Shown here in pieces: positions 1-8,017 of a DNA stretch of 64,000 nucleotides. Both the position numbers and the translations under genes were made by a program. Position 1 is the stretch's first letter; the number at the start of each line of letters is the position of its first letter. The notes under the pieces are model-generated. The model was not told where the DNA came from. It was given only the letters and a program-made list of their open reading frames with translations, and did no database searches. This DNA is from OLB16 sp964422415 (GTDB lineage: Bacteria; Hinthialibacterota; Hinthialibacteria; OLB16): contig CAYRBI010000007.1 of the NCBI GenBank assembly GCA_964422415.1, forward strand, positions 1-64,000, read 5' to 3'.

Positions 1-39
1 GGCGACCTGGTTTGCGAAGCTCTATAAAAAGATGACTCA

Positions 40-71
40 CGGGGCGCGGGCAACCGCGCCCCGTCTTGTTT
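40..71 (+). terminator. Rho-independent terminator at window start
   Basis: A 9-bp perfect GC stem (41-49 with 54-62) closes a GCAA tetraloop and is followed by a T-rich tract. It would end a gene lying mostly to the left of the window. Two reading frames stop just before it (at 25-27 and 33-35), and I cannot tell which, if either, is that gene's end. Confidence 0.75.
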
Positions 72-95
72 CTCCCCCCAATAAGGAGTTCCATC

Positions 96-959
96 GTGTT
101 AACCCGTATAATCATGATTCTCCTCACCCTTTCACTTCTCTCCCTCTCCGCCTTCGCGGCTGCGACCCGTCCCGAGGTCAATGTCCCCTATGTGAACACA
201 ACCCTGCACCCCATCTTGATCGATGGAGCCACCTCGGATTGGACCGCCGAGGTCCTCGCGGGTGGTATTCATTTTTACCCAGGCGATGGAAAGAAGGGAA
301 CCGCTTTCGTGTATGGCACCACCACACTGGGTACCATGACTGGCAAAGCCGATGGAGAAGTCACCCTCGATATCTGCCATGATGGGACCTATCTTTATGT
401 GGTAACCGTCATCCAGGATGACCTGCTGGAGCAACGCACCTCCGAGAACAACACCAATGAGGGTTGGAAGGAGGATTGCTTGCACCTCTACATCGACAGC
501 ACCAACGCCGCCAAGGCAGCCATCTCCGATCCCCCCATCTCCAAACAGGTTGGATATGAACAGTACGGGGTCAGCACCGATTACAACTGTTACACCGAGA
601 ATAGTGACTTCACCACCCATAATGGCACCCCCGGGGCGGCCTTGGCGGGTGCGCAACCGGACCAGGTAAACTGGCTGGTGTCTGTCCAGATCTCCGGAAC
701 AGGCCCCTACACCTACATCTTCGAAGAGCGGATGCCCCTCAATGAGGTGAGTGGACACAACCTGCGGACCATGACCCCGGGCAACTCCTACGGGTTTGAC
801 GCCGAGTTCGTGGACAGCGACGCGGGAGCCTATTGCCAGGGGTGGTTTTTCTGGTCCGGTAATGGTTCGATGGATGTGTGGAACTATGAAAACATGTGGG
901 GAAAGATGAACCTTGAAGCCATCACCCCATCCGGAGTGGACAACTGGGCGCTCTACTGA
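96..959 (+). CDS. Exported CBM9-like carbohydrate-binding protein
   Basis: I chose the GTG at 96 because AAGGAG lies 7 bases upstream; an in-frame ATG at 114 is the alternative. The product starts with a signal peptide (hydrophobic run followed by SAFA-A). The rest resembles the family 9 carbohydrate-binding fold seen in xylanases and many secreted proteins: an ILIDG-x-SDW opening strand, an LYVVTVIQDD strand, and an EDCLHLYID segment typical of these beta sandwiches. No catalytic domain is attached, so it is a stand-alone binding or accessory protein, probably periplasmic or surface-exposed. The assignment rests on motif resemblance only; the sugar ligand is unknown. Confidence 0.6.
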   Translation: MLTRIIMILLTLSLLSLSAFAAATRPEVNVPYVNTTLHPILIDGATSDWTAEVLAGGIHFYPGDGKKGTAFVYGTTTLGTMTGKADGEVTLDICHDGTYLYVVTVIQDDLLEQRTSENNTNEGWKEDCLHLYIDSTNAAKAAISDPPISKQVGYEQYGVSTDYNCYTENSDFTTHNGTPGAALAGAQPDQVNWLVSVQISGTGPYTYIFEERMPLNEVSGHNLRTMTPGNSYGFDAEFVDSDAGAYCQGWFFWSGNGSMDVWNYENMWGKMNLEAITPSGVDNWALY

Positions 960-1042
960 GAACCACCTCACTCCCTGCCCCCCTCTCCCACGAGGCGAGG
1001 GGGAGATATGTTCCGTATCGAGGATACGCTCCGTATCCTTCT

Positions 1043-1084
1043 CTCCCCCAGTAAAGTCGATTATCCTTCTCTTTATTGGGGGAG
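1043..1084. repeat. 14-bp inverted repeat between genes
   Basis: The arms 1043-1056 and 1071-1084 are complementary over 14 bases with one G-T pair, with a 14-base loop, followed by a run of A. A second, C-rich hairpin lies at about 978-1005. Together they fill the 164-base spacer before the next gene and could end the upstream transcript or act as a small mobile or structural element. Confidence 0.5.
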
Positions 1085-1123
1085 TAAAAAACCATCCCGA
1101 AGATTTCATATGAGGTTTATGCA

Positions 1124-1819
1124 ATGAGAAGCCATGTGTTAATGGTTGTTGTCTGCTGTTTTGCGGTATTGGGTGTTGTGGTAAGTCCTTCTCAAGGGCA
1201 AGGTGTCCAGCAGATTGTCCAGGGAATGCAGGCCCGGTGGGACAATATCCGTGATGCCTCGGCGGTGATTGAGATCCAGACCTGGAAGAAGAGCGAGGGT
1301 GATAAGGTCAATGTGTTCTATGGCCAGATCTTCTACCGTGCGCCGCTTCTGGTCCGCTTGGAGTACTCCCCCGCGCCCGAATCCGCCACCGGCACTCCCA
1401 AGATCTACCCGCTTGGGCAGAACAAGTACATCTACATCCATGATGGACGGAAGCTCTGGCGTTATAGCCCCTCTCAGAAAACCTGGGTGGATCAGTATGG
1501 CAGCGATCCAGTGATTTCCATGGTGAACCAGATCGCGGATATCAATAATTTCAATGTCGAACGATTTCTGTCGATCTATCAGCTGGCGGATGTGAAGTCG
1601 GACACCTCGCTGGGCATCCCGACTTACCTCCTGCGCGCGGAGCCGAAAGTCACTGGCGGACGACACCCGCGTCAACTGATGTACATCCACCAGCAAACCT
1701 ATCTGCCGGTCGAGGCCATCATGGCCCGTGCGGATAACGAGGTCAGCGTGTTCTTCCACAAGATCAAACAGAACATGAACCTCCCACAGGAGATTTTCTC
1801 GATTCAAAAGGGGAAGTAG
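1124..1819 (+). CDS. LolA-like exported lipoprotein-carrier family protein (copy 1)
   Basis: The ATG at 1124 has GAGG 8 bases upstream. A signal peptide of about 25 residues ends near PSQGQ. The mature part reads like the half-open beta barrel of the LolA/LppX superfamily: an N-terminal helix (IVQGMQARWDNI) followed by alternating strands, including a FYRAPLLVRLEY segment like the 'P..FRW' strand of LolA. LolA carries outer-membrane lipoproteins across the periplasm, but divergent members of this fold also act in lipid transport or sigma-factor regulation. A second family member follows 121 bases downstream on the same strand, so the two probably work together. The precise ligand cannot be read from the sequence. 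Confidence 0.6.
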   Translation: MRSHVLMVVVCCFAVLGVVVSPSQGQGVQQIVQGMQARWDNIRDASAVIEIQTWKKSEGDKVNVFYGQIFYRAPLLVRLEYSPAPESATGTPKIYPLGQNKYIYIHDGRKLWRYSPSQKTWVDQYGSDPVISMVNQIADINNFNVERFLSIYQLADVKSDTSLGIPTYLLRAEPKVTGGRHPRQLMYIHQQTYLPVEAIMARADNEVSVFFHKIKQNMNLPQEIFSIQKGK

Positions 1820-1824
1820 AACCA

Positions 1825-1914
1825 CTCCCCCCCCTTGCGGGGGAGGGTCGAGTCGTCTAGCCTTGAGAACGTAATCGTTTAGGGGAGCGGCCCCGCCGGA
1901 CAGGGCTCCGGCGG
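1825..1914 (+). other. Two GC hairpins in spacer between LolA-like genes
   Basis: A C-run/G-run hairpin with a TTGC loop lies at about 1825-1848, just after the first stop codon. A perfect 8-bp stem lies at 1893-1900/1907-1914, 27 bases before the next start codon. Neither has a clear T tract. They may attenuate or stabilise the message between the two genes. Confidence 0.45.
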
Positions 1915-1940
1915 CGGTCTAACGAGGGGAGAATAAGTTC

Positions 1941-2816
1941 ATGCAGCCAGGGAAAATCCTTTTACACGCTACCATTCTGTTCGTTCTCAGCATTCCACAG
2001 TCCTCGCAGGCCATCGGGAAGAAAGAGTTCTTCGAGCGTCTCCAGGAGTCCTGGAACAACATCCAGACCTTCCAATCGGATGTGGTCCAGGAATCACGCT
2101 ACTCCGATGGAATAGTCCAACGTTACAAAGGCAGACTATCCTTGGGCGAGGATGGCCGTATCGCCTACGATTGCGATCTCATTGGAGAGTACAAGGATAC
2201 CTCTTTGATCTCTTCTGAGACCGGCCAGAAAGCCGCCACAGCGCCTTCCCAAGCGGAGATCCGCCAGACACACAACTCCGCCAAGTACCGTGCCCAGGGG
2301 GAGCGAGTGGTCGAGTTTGACCCAGCCCAGAATGTGATGGTGGAAAGCCCCGAGGAGGGGAACCTCCTGATCCAGGTATTCCGTAGCATGTTGGGTTCGG
2401 GCGACTTCGATGTAGAAAAGTTCAAGGAAGATTCCAAGATCGACCGGATCGAGGAACTAACCAGTGAGGAGGGAGTCCCTGTTTACCGCCTTGTCGCTAT
2501 CCCCAAGAAGGGTTCCGAGATCTGGAAATGGACCCAAGTGGGGAATCAGGGGGTTGAATGGACACAGGAACTGTGGGTGGAACAAAGCACCATGCGCCCG
2601 CTCAAAGCGGTATTGCTCTCCGGGAAGGAATCCACCTCGGTGGTTCTCCAAAACTCCAAGATCAACCAACCCGTAGACCCACAGGTTTTCCTCCTGCCGG
2701 TCAAGGATGGCGCCATCAAGTACAACAAAGACTCCCAACCGGTTAGTTCCCCTCCCGCCCCAAAGGAGTTCCAGGGGAAACCATTGGATGAGATTCCAGT
2801 GGAGGACGAGAAGTAG
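1941..2816 (+). CDS. LolA-like exported lipoprotein-carrier family protein (copy 2)
   Basis: The 291-residue product has a signal peptide (hydrophobic core, then SSQA-IG) and an N-terminal helix (FFERLQESWNNIQTFQSDV) closely patterned on that of the preceding gene. A beta-rich body with a YKGRLSLGEDGRIAYD strand follows. It is longer than classical LolA (about 200 residues) through an internal charged segment and a proline/glutamate-rich C-terminal tail. It is presumably periplasmic and a diverged paralogue of the upstream gene. A terminator hairpin follows at 2854. Fold assignment is by pattern, so transport of lipoproteins versus another lipid is undetermined. Confidence 0.55.
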   Translation: MQPGKILLHATILFVLSIPQSSQAIGKKEFFERLQESWNNIQTFQSDVVQESRYSDGIVQRYKGRLSLGEDGRIAYDCDLIGEYKDTSLISSETGQKAATAPSQAEIRQTHNSAKYRAQGERVVEFDPAQNVMVESPEEGNLLIQVFRSMLGSGDFDVEKFKEDSKIDRIEELTSEEGVPVYRLVAIPKKGSEIWKWTQVGNQGVEWTQELWVEQSTMRPLKAVLLSGKESTSVVLQNSKINQPVDPQVFLLPVKDGAIKYNKDSQPVSSPPAPKEFQGKPLDEIPVEDEK

Positions 2817-2853
2817 CGCTTCGCTAATTGGTTTCTATTGAATTGTGGAAGAC

Positions 2854-2899
2854 AACGGAAGGTGTGGTAGCTTGTGGAAAGCACGCACCTTCTGTTTTT
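2854..2899 (+). terminator. Rho-independent terminator after LolA-like pair
   Basis: The arms 2854-2864 and 2886-2896 form an 11-bp stem with one G-T pair and run directly into a T tract (2894-2899). It sits 38 bases past the stop codon of the second LolA-like gene. Confidence 0.65.
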
Positions 2900-2949
2900 C
2901 CATGCCCCTTTATCGCTAACACGTGAATCCCTTCTCGGGTCAACCCATA

Positions 2950-2981
2950 TCCGGAAGGAGAAAGGATTCTCGTTCCAGCGG
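2950..2981 (+). repeat. Dispersed 32-bp repeat, copy A
   Basis: This block runs from TCCGGAAGG to GTTCCAGCGG and recurs in inverted orientation at 4835-4866 with 2 mismatches in 32, and in diverged form at 45127-45156 and 45180-45212. Part of it forms an inverted repeat with 2926-2937. It lies between two convergent genes. Confidence 0.7.
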
Positions 2982-3001
2982 TGAGTTCCAGCAGGGTCTC
3001 C

Positions 3002-3817
3002 TTACGGCATGATCTCAGCGGCAGCTGAGAGGATATAAGTCGGTTGGTGCGGCCAGGCTTCAGCCTGGTGACGTTTGGTGACACCAGTCAGCACCAGCGC
3101 GGTCGCCATCCCGGCGCGGCGTCCCATCTCCATATCGGTCTCCAGCCGGTCTCCCACCAGAAGAACCTCCTGTGGCGGCAGACCAAGATCCTGCAGGATG
3201 ACCTCCAGCATGACATGCGAAGGCTTCCCCAGGACCAGATCGAGTTTTCTCCCCGAACAGGCTTCGAGCGCGGCGATGATCGCACCACAATCGGGCACCA
3301 CACCATTCTCTACGGGACAGGTCACATCGGGATTGGTAGCATATAGAGGAACTCCCCGGTGGGCGGCCAGCATGGCCTGATGCAATTTGACATAGTGGAA
3401 ATCCCGGTCGAAGGAGAGCAGGACCAGGTCACAAACACGTCCATCATCCACCACCTTGATCCCAGCCTCGACCAATTCAAGGATGAGCGGCGCTTCTCCG
3501 GCCACGAAAACCTTCGCTCCCGGATGGTGCTCCGCGAGGTATCTGGCCGCGACCAGAGACGAGTTAATCACCTCCTCATCCTTGGCTTCAACACCCAGGC
3601 CACGTAGTTTGCGCGCATAGTCGGTACGGTTCTGGAGAGGTTTGTTGGAGAGAAAACGGATCGGCTTCCCCGCCTTTCTCAAACGTTCCAGCATGGTTCC
3701 AGCGCCCTCAATCAGGTGCGGACCGAGATAGATGGTCCCATCCAGATCGAAGATATAGCCGCTGTAGGAATGAAGGGGACGTGAACTGTTCAAGGTGGAC
3801 TCACACAGGCAGGACAA
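3002..3817 (-). CDS. HAD-IIA family sugar-phosphatase (NagD/4-nitrophenylphosphatase type)
   Basis: The 271-residue protein starts with the HAD motif I FDLDGTIYLG (nucleophile and acid/base Asp), then LSNKPLQNRTDY for motif II, KPSHVML for motif III Lys, and VGDRLETDMEMGRRAGM for the motif IV Asp pair. The large C2-type cap between motifs II and III is typical of NagD and phosphoglycolate or nitrophenyl phosphatases. It probably dephosphorylates small phospho-metabolites in the cytoplasm. The start is TTG at 3817 with GGGAG 6 bases upstream; it overlaps the end of the preceding minus-strand gene by 17 bases, which points to translational coupling. A TTG at 3793 is the alternative start. Confidence 0.8.
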   Translation of the reverse strand: MSCLCESTLNSSRPLHSYSGYIFDLDGTIYLGPHLIEGAGTMLERLRKAGKPIRFLSNKPLQNRTDYARKLRGLGVEAKDEEVINSSLVAARYLAEHHPGAKVFVAGEAPLILELVEAGIKVVDDGRVCDLVLLSFDRDFHYVKLHQAMLAAHRGVPLYATNPDVTCPVENGVVPDCGAIIAALEACSGRKLDLVLGKPSHVMLEVILQDLGLPPQEVLLVGDRLETDMEMGRRAGMATALVLTGVTKRHQAEAWPHQPTYILSAAAEIMP

Positions 3818-4115
3818 GACCCACTCCCAGCCCTACAAGAATCAATCCCAACACCAACAGGACCAAGCGGAAGGGTGTCAACGACGGACGCGGCGGGGCA
3901 TAGTCCTCGGCTTGCGGAGGATAAAAGTGGCCATCATAGATGTCCTTGTGGACGAAGAACGGGCCGACTTGTACCATACGGTCATGATGGTAGACATTGT
4001 GCGTTTCCTCGCACAAACGGTCCCCCGGAATCATGGGGTCATCATATGAATTAAAGAGGGGGCCCTCCCGCTGCCAGGCCGCTATGTTTGGATCAATCCT
4101 ACTCATTCTTCCCAC
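3801..4115 (-). CDS. Small C-terminally membrane-anchored hypothetical protein
   Basis: The 104-residue product has a soluble, His/Tyr-rich N-terminal part and one hydrophobic segment at the very C terminus (LVLLVLGLILVGLGVGLVLPV region), as in tail-anchored proteins. I do not recognise a family. It precedes and overlaps the HAD phosphatase gene, so the two are probably one transcript. Its 5' end overlaps the divergently read mannosyltransferase gene by 32 bases, so the two start regions are superimposed. An internal Met at 4103 is an alternative start that would reduce the overlap. Confidence 0.5.
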   Translation of the reverse strand: MGRMSRIDPNIAAWQREGPLFNSYDDPMIPGDRLCEETHNVYHHDRMVQVGPFFVHKDIYDGHFYPPQAEDYAPPRPSLTPFRLVLLVLGLILVGLGVGLVLPV

Positions 4116-4800
4116 CTATAATGAACGCGAAAACCTTGAATCACTGGTTGGCGCGATCCACTCTCTCGGTATTTCCGGACTTGAATTGCTGGTCGTGGAT
4201 GATCAGAGTCCGGATGGGACCGGGGACATCGCGGATCATCTCGCCGAAACTGATTCAACTGTACATGTTATACACCGGAAGCCCCCACGAGGTCGAGGAC
4301 TGGCCGGTATCGAGGGTTTCCTGTGGGCGAGAGACCATCAGTACACCCATACCATCGAGATGGATGCGGACTTCTCGCATCCCCCCGAGTATCTTCCCAG
4401 CCTCCTCGCACCTTTTGAACAGAAAAGTGGTGGCATCGATCTTGTCATCGGTTCGCGCTACATCAAGGGGGGACGTATCGAGGGATGGCCCAGGTGGCGC
4501 TACTGGAACAGTGCGGTGGCGAATTGGGTGGCACGGCTGGTCCTCGGTCTTCATGCCCAGGACTGTACTTCTGGGTACCGTTGCTTCAGCCGCCGTGCAC
4601 TTCTAGCCATCCCCTGGGAAAAACTGACCACGACTGGGCCTGCGATCGTGGAGGAAATCCTCTATCACTTCGAGCGGGCCGGACTCCATCATCATGAGGT
4701 GCCCATTACCTTTATCGAACGCCGCGAGGGTCAGTCCAAGGTCACACCAATGACCATCCTCCGCTGGATCCGTGAACTCGCTCGCATCCGGCATGCATAA
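4084..4800 (+). CDS. Polyprenol monophosphomannose synthase (DPM1-like GT2)
   Basis: The 238-residue protein begins with the GT2 signature LLILPTYNERENLE and carries VVDDQSPDGTGDIA and the catalytic-site MDADFSHPP, a combination characteristic of dolichol/polyprenol-phosphate mannosyltransferases. It transfers mannose from GDP-mannose to a polyprenyl phosphate at the inner membrane, giving the donor for periplasmic mannosylation. It lacks C-terminal membrane helices, like the soluble bacterial form. I chose ATG 4084; the open frame continues upstream to 3997, but conserved sequence begins at 4084. A 6-bp stem (GCCTGA/TCAGGC) follows the stop codon. Confidence 0.85.
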   Translation: MFGSILLILPTYNERENLESLVGAIHSLGISGLELLVVDDQSPDGTGDIADHLAETDSTVHVIHRKPPRGRGLAGIEGFLWARDHQYTHTIEMDADFSHPPEYLPSLLAPFEQKSGGIDLVIGSRYIKGGRIEGWPRWRYWNSAVANWVARLVLGLHAQDCTSGYRCFSRRALLAIPWEKLTTTGPAIVEEILYHFERAGLHHHEVPITFIERREGQSKVTPMTILRWIRELARIRHA

Positions 4801-4834
4801 GCCCGCCTGAAAAAGTTGACTCAGGCTGGCCAGA

Positions 4835-4866
4835 CCGCTGGAACGAGAATCCCTTCTCATTCCGGA
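4835..4866 (-). repeat. Dispersed 32-bp repeat, copy B
   Basis: The reverse complement matches copy A at 2950-2981 in 30 of 32 positions. Like copy A it lies in the short spacer between two convergent genes (mannosyltransferase and pgi), which suggests a terminator or REP-like role. Confidence 0.7.
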
Positions 4867-4871
4867 AAGAC

Positions 4872-6494
4872 TTACCCCTTACGGATACTCGCGGCGAGCT
4901 GACGGATCCCCTCAACGGCATCTTTACCCAGCCGGATCCGTGCCACCCGGCGCTCCTTTGTGACTAATGCCTGGTAGTCTCCCAAGGCCTGCGCTTCACA
5001 AAGAACCGAATAGCCATACTTCTCACCCGGAATCGCGAGATCCGCTTGATCTTGGACCAACTGCAAGAACAACCCCGTATTGGGGCCTCCTTTGTGGTAC
5101 TGGCCAGTTGAGTGCAGAAAACGCGGCCCATATCCACTGGTGGTCGCGATCCGGTAGCGTGTAGTGACCACATGCCTCAGCTCCGTGAGGGCTTGTTCGG
5201 TCTCTGATGTCTCCAGGATGTAAGCCATGATCGCGAAAAAGTCTCCCGGCGAGGCCTCCGCCAAGAGGCCGGTGATCGAACCTGGCTGGGGATCCTCTGG
5301 GAGATGCCCTTCACTTTGGAACTTCTCCAACACCACTCCTGTCAGGGTCTTGGCCTCCTGGACATTCGGTTGGTCAAAGGGCTGAATGTCAAGGAAGTGG
5401 CTGACTACCGCGGTGGCGAATTCCCACCGGAAAAACTCAGCGCCAAGATCAAGATTGTCAGAGAGCCTTAAGACCGCCACTGGGTGACCCGCCGCGAGGA
5501 GGGACTCAGAACGCTTGGTGAGAGGGCTCGCGGGATCATTGCTGACCACCACAAAGGCCCGGTCATCACCATAGGCCGAAAGCGGTTCAAAGGGTTCTGA
5601 AGCCACCGGAAGGATTCCCTTCCCTTCCTTGCCGGTACTCTCGGCGATCAGTTGCTCAACCCACAGCCCCAGGCTCTCAATCGCGGGATCGATCACGAGG
5701 GTAAGTTTGTCTTTCCCCACCGCCGCGCAGGAGGCCATGAAGAGCCCCAGTTGCGCGCCTGGATTCTGTTCGAGGTTCGAGTCCTGGCAGGATTGCGCCA
5801 GAGACACCGCCTTCTGAAGCAGGTCCTCCACCTTCATCCCCAGCAACAGAGCCGGGACTATCCCGAATAGCGATAAGGCGGAATAACGTCCACCCACATC
5901 GGGATTGTTCACAAAGGTATCCACGAATCCTCGTTCCTGGGCTAGACGGGCCAATCCGGTACCGGGATCAGTAATCGCCACAAACTGTTTACCCGGCCCG
6001 GAAGAAGAGTCACTTACCGCCTTCCAGAAATGCTTGAAGGCACTCATCACCTCGATGGTGCCTCCAGATTTACTGGCCATCAGGAAGAGCGTGGACTCGA
6101 GATGGATCTTGCCAGACACCATCCGGACCCAATCTGGCGCGGTTGTATCGAGAACATGTAAAGCCGGGAAGGTACTCCCGGATCCGAAAGTTCTGCGAAA
6201 CACCTCGGGACACAGGCTGCTGCCGCCCATGCCAAGGAGCACCACATCAGTGGGACGGTAATCGAGAAGCCGCTCAACACGCCTGACTAGATCAGGCAGT
6301 TGCGCGAGGGTTTGCTCAGGTAGATCCAACCACCCCAAGCGGTTCGAGAGCTCAGTCGGATCCGGCCGCCACACTGTATAATCGCGCTCCCAGATCCGCT
6401 TCACGATCTGTCTCTCCACAGCCTTGGCGCTGGCAGTCTCGTAAGCCTTCCGGACATCCTCCGGCAGAAATAGGGTTCCCATACTCTCCCTCAT
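4872..6494 (-). CDS. pgi: Glucose-6-phosphate isomerase
   Basis: The 540-residue protein interconverts glucose 6-phosphate and fructose 6-phosphate in the cytoplasm. Visible signatures include LLGMGGSSLCPEVF, the phosphate-binding SKSGGTIEV segment, and a C-terminal block TTSGYGPRFLHSTGQYHKGG carrying the conserved His/Lys region. This C-terminal block closely resembles the isomerase half of bifunctional transaldolase-isomerase (Tal-Pgi) proteins, but there is no transaldolase domain here. It follows rpiB by 24 bases on the same strand, so central sugar-phosphate isomerases form one operon. The start at 6494 is supported by GAGGAG 10 bases upstream; Met at 6479 is possible. Confidence 0.9.
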   Translation of the reverse strand: MRESMGTLFLPEDVRKAYETASAKAVERQIVKRIWERDYTVWRPDPTELSNRLGWLDLPEQTLAQLPDLVRRVERLLDYRPTDVVLLGMGGSSLCPEVFRRTFGSGSTFPALHVLDTTAPDWVRMVSGKIHLESTLFLMASKSGGTIEVMSAFKHFWKAVSDSSSGPGKQFVAITDPGTGLARLAQERGFVDTFVNNPDVGGRYSALSLFGIVPALLLGMKVEDLLQKAVSLAQSCQDSNLEQNPGAQLGLFMASCAAVGKDKLTLVIDPAIESLGLWVEQLIAESTGKEGKGILPVASEPFEPLSAYGDDRAFVVVSNDPASPLTKRSESLLAAGHPVAVLRLSDNLDLGAEFFRWEFATAVVSHFLDIQPFDQPNVQEAKTLTGVVLEKFQSEGHLPEDPQPGSITGLLAEASPGDFFAIMAYILETSETEQALTELRHVVTTRYRIATTSGYGPRFLHSTGQYHKGGPNTGLFLQLVQDQADLAIPGEKYGYSVLCEAQALGDYQALVTKERRVARIRLGKDAVEGIRQLAASIRKG

Positions 6495-6518
6495 GATGCT
6501 GAGACTCCTCTCGATGAA

Positions 6519-6971
6519 TTAACCAGCGGTCTCGATCTCCGAGACCTTCGCCAAACGGCGGACATGGCGATCCTCACCAGTAAACTGAGCCTGAAGAAAG
6601 GATTTCACAATCTCCCTCGCAAGTTCACTTCCGATGATCCGGGCCCCCAAGCAGAGCACATTGACAGAATCATGCTCAACGCCTTGATGAGCGCTATAGG
6701 TGTCATGGCAAAGGCCTGCACGGACCCCTTTGACCTTGTTGGCAACCACACATGCCCCAACTCCACTGCCACATAACATGACCGCACGGTCCACCTTACC
6801 CTCTTGAACCGCTTTGGCGGCCTTGAGGGCGAAATCCGGGTAGTCATCCAACGATTCGTATTGGAAAGCACCCAGGTCAGTGACCTCACACCCCAACGAT
6901 TCAGCCACCTTCATCAGGTCAGCCTTCAACGGAAAACCGCCATGGTCAGCGGCGAATGCAACTCTCAACAC
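6519..6971 (-). CDS. rpiB: Ribose-5-phosphate isomerase B
   Basis: The 150-residue protein contains FAADHGGFPLK at the N terminus, LCGSGVGACVVANKV (catalytic Cys and phosphate loop) and the HDTYSAHQGVEHD segment, all typical of RpiB/LacAB isomerases. It converts ribulose 5-phosphate and ribose 5-phosphate in the pentose phosphate pathway. I set the start at GTG 6971, because AAAGGGG lies 8 bases upstream and this gives the usual family length; the frame remains open to 7082 but that extension has no conserved sequence. It is first in an operon with pgi. Confidence 0.9.
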   Translation of the reverse strand: MLRVAFAADHGGFPLKADLMKVAESLGCEVTDLGAFQYESLDDYPDFALKAAKAVQEGKVDRAVMLCGSGVGACVVANKVKGVRAGLCHDTYSAHQGVEHDSVNVLCLGARIIGSELAREIVKSFLQAQFTGEDRHVRRLAKVSEIETAG

Positions 6972-7139
6972 TGTACAAACCCCTTTCAATCCAATGGTTT
7001 CAGTCAGGAATCTATCCGGAACACCCTCTCTCAAAAGAGAGACCTCATGGTGCTTGCATGTACCCAAACGGTAATCATACAATTACAGTGCCATTTTCAA
7101 TAGTGGAAGGATCGTTAGCCACCTGGCGGTACTGACTTC

Positions 7140-7892
7140 ATGAATCCGAGTGTGACACACCCCGTAGAAGGAATGGAAACTGACAAAAAGCCCCCTTTTC
7201 GAGCCTTTCTGGTCGATGACCAAGAGGATCATATCAATTTGCTCCTAGCCATGTTACAGGGTTTGCCGCTCGCTCTGTCCACCGAAGTCTGTTTCGATGG
7301 AACCGCAGCGTTACCAATGCTCAAGCAGAATGAATTTGACTGCCTTTTCTTGGATTATGATCTTCCAGACATGTCCGGACTGGATATCCTGCATCAGGCT
7401 ATTGAGCTCAACCCTGACCAGGCAGTGGTCATGATCACCGCGCGTGGTAATGAAGAATTAGCCGTCGAGGCGATGAAGAAAGGGGCCACCGATTACCTGG
7501 TCAAGGGAAGGCTCTCACGGGAAGGGCTAGAACGAGTGGTCCACCGGGTGCTGGAACGGAACCGGCTCAGACAACTGGTCCGCCGTCAGCAGGAACGCTT
7601 AATTGACGCTGAGCGGCTACGGGTGATGATGGAAAGCATCGGCGCCACCTGCCATCATTTTAGTCAGCCTGTCACCTCCCTGATGGGACGCCTGGAGATC
7701 TTGTTGGCCAGCAACCCTCAACTCAATGAGAAGCAACTGAGCCTGCTCCAGGATTGCCTCGAGTGCACACGCCGGATGAGCGATCTGCTAGCCCAGTTCC
7801 AACGTGTCAGGTCATACCGTACGATCCCTTACACAGATCATATCGAGATCTTGGATATCAACTCGCACGACTCAATGCAATCGGGTGGATAG
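7140..7892 (+). CDS. Response regulator: receiver domain fused to a degenerate HisKA-like helix pair
   Basis: Residues about 20-140 form a CheY-like receiver: the acidic pair in FLVDDQED, phosphoacceptor Asp in LFLDYDLPDMSG, the conserved Thr in VMITARG and Lys in DYLVKG. The remaining ~100 residues have no DNA-binding or enzymatic motif. They contain a segment (CHHFSQPVTSLMGRLEILL) resembling the dimerisation and phosphotransfer helix of histidine kinases, but no ATPase domain follows. It may dimerise or accept phosphate in a relay. No kinase gene is adjacent; a separate HPt protein is encoded at 37418. It is divergent from rpiB and has a weak ribosome-binding site. Confidence 0.75.
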   Translation: MNPSVTHPVEGMETDKKPPFRAFLVDDQEDHINLLLAMLQGLPLALSTEVCFDGTAALPMLKQNEFDCLFLDYDLPDMSGLDILHQAIELNPDQAVVMITARGNEELAVEAMKKGATDYLVKGRLSREGLERVVHRVLERNRLRQLVRRQQERLIDAERLRVMMESIGATCHHFSQPVTSLMGRLEILLASNPQLNEKQLSLLQDCLECTRRMSDLLAQFQRVRSYRTIPYTDHIEILDINSHDSMQSGG

Positions 7893-8017
7893 CTCTGGTG
7901 ACAACCCCAGGGATGGAGATCCGCCCAGCCACCGTAGACTTTTCTCCCGCTCTCGAACAGAATCACCCCTTCTGAAAGGTGTGGGGATAGGGAATCTTTT
8001 CAACAGGAGATGTTGAC

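Noticed and set aside
132..1124. 330-residue open frame on the minus strand
   Set aside because: It runs antisense to the CBM9-like gene, which has a signal peptide and ribosome-binding site; its translation is Gly/His/Arg-rich shadow sequence without motifs, and it crosses two hairpins.
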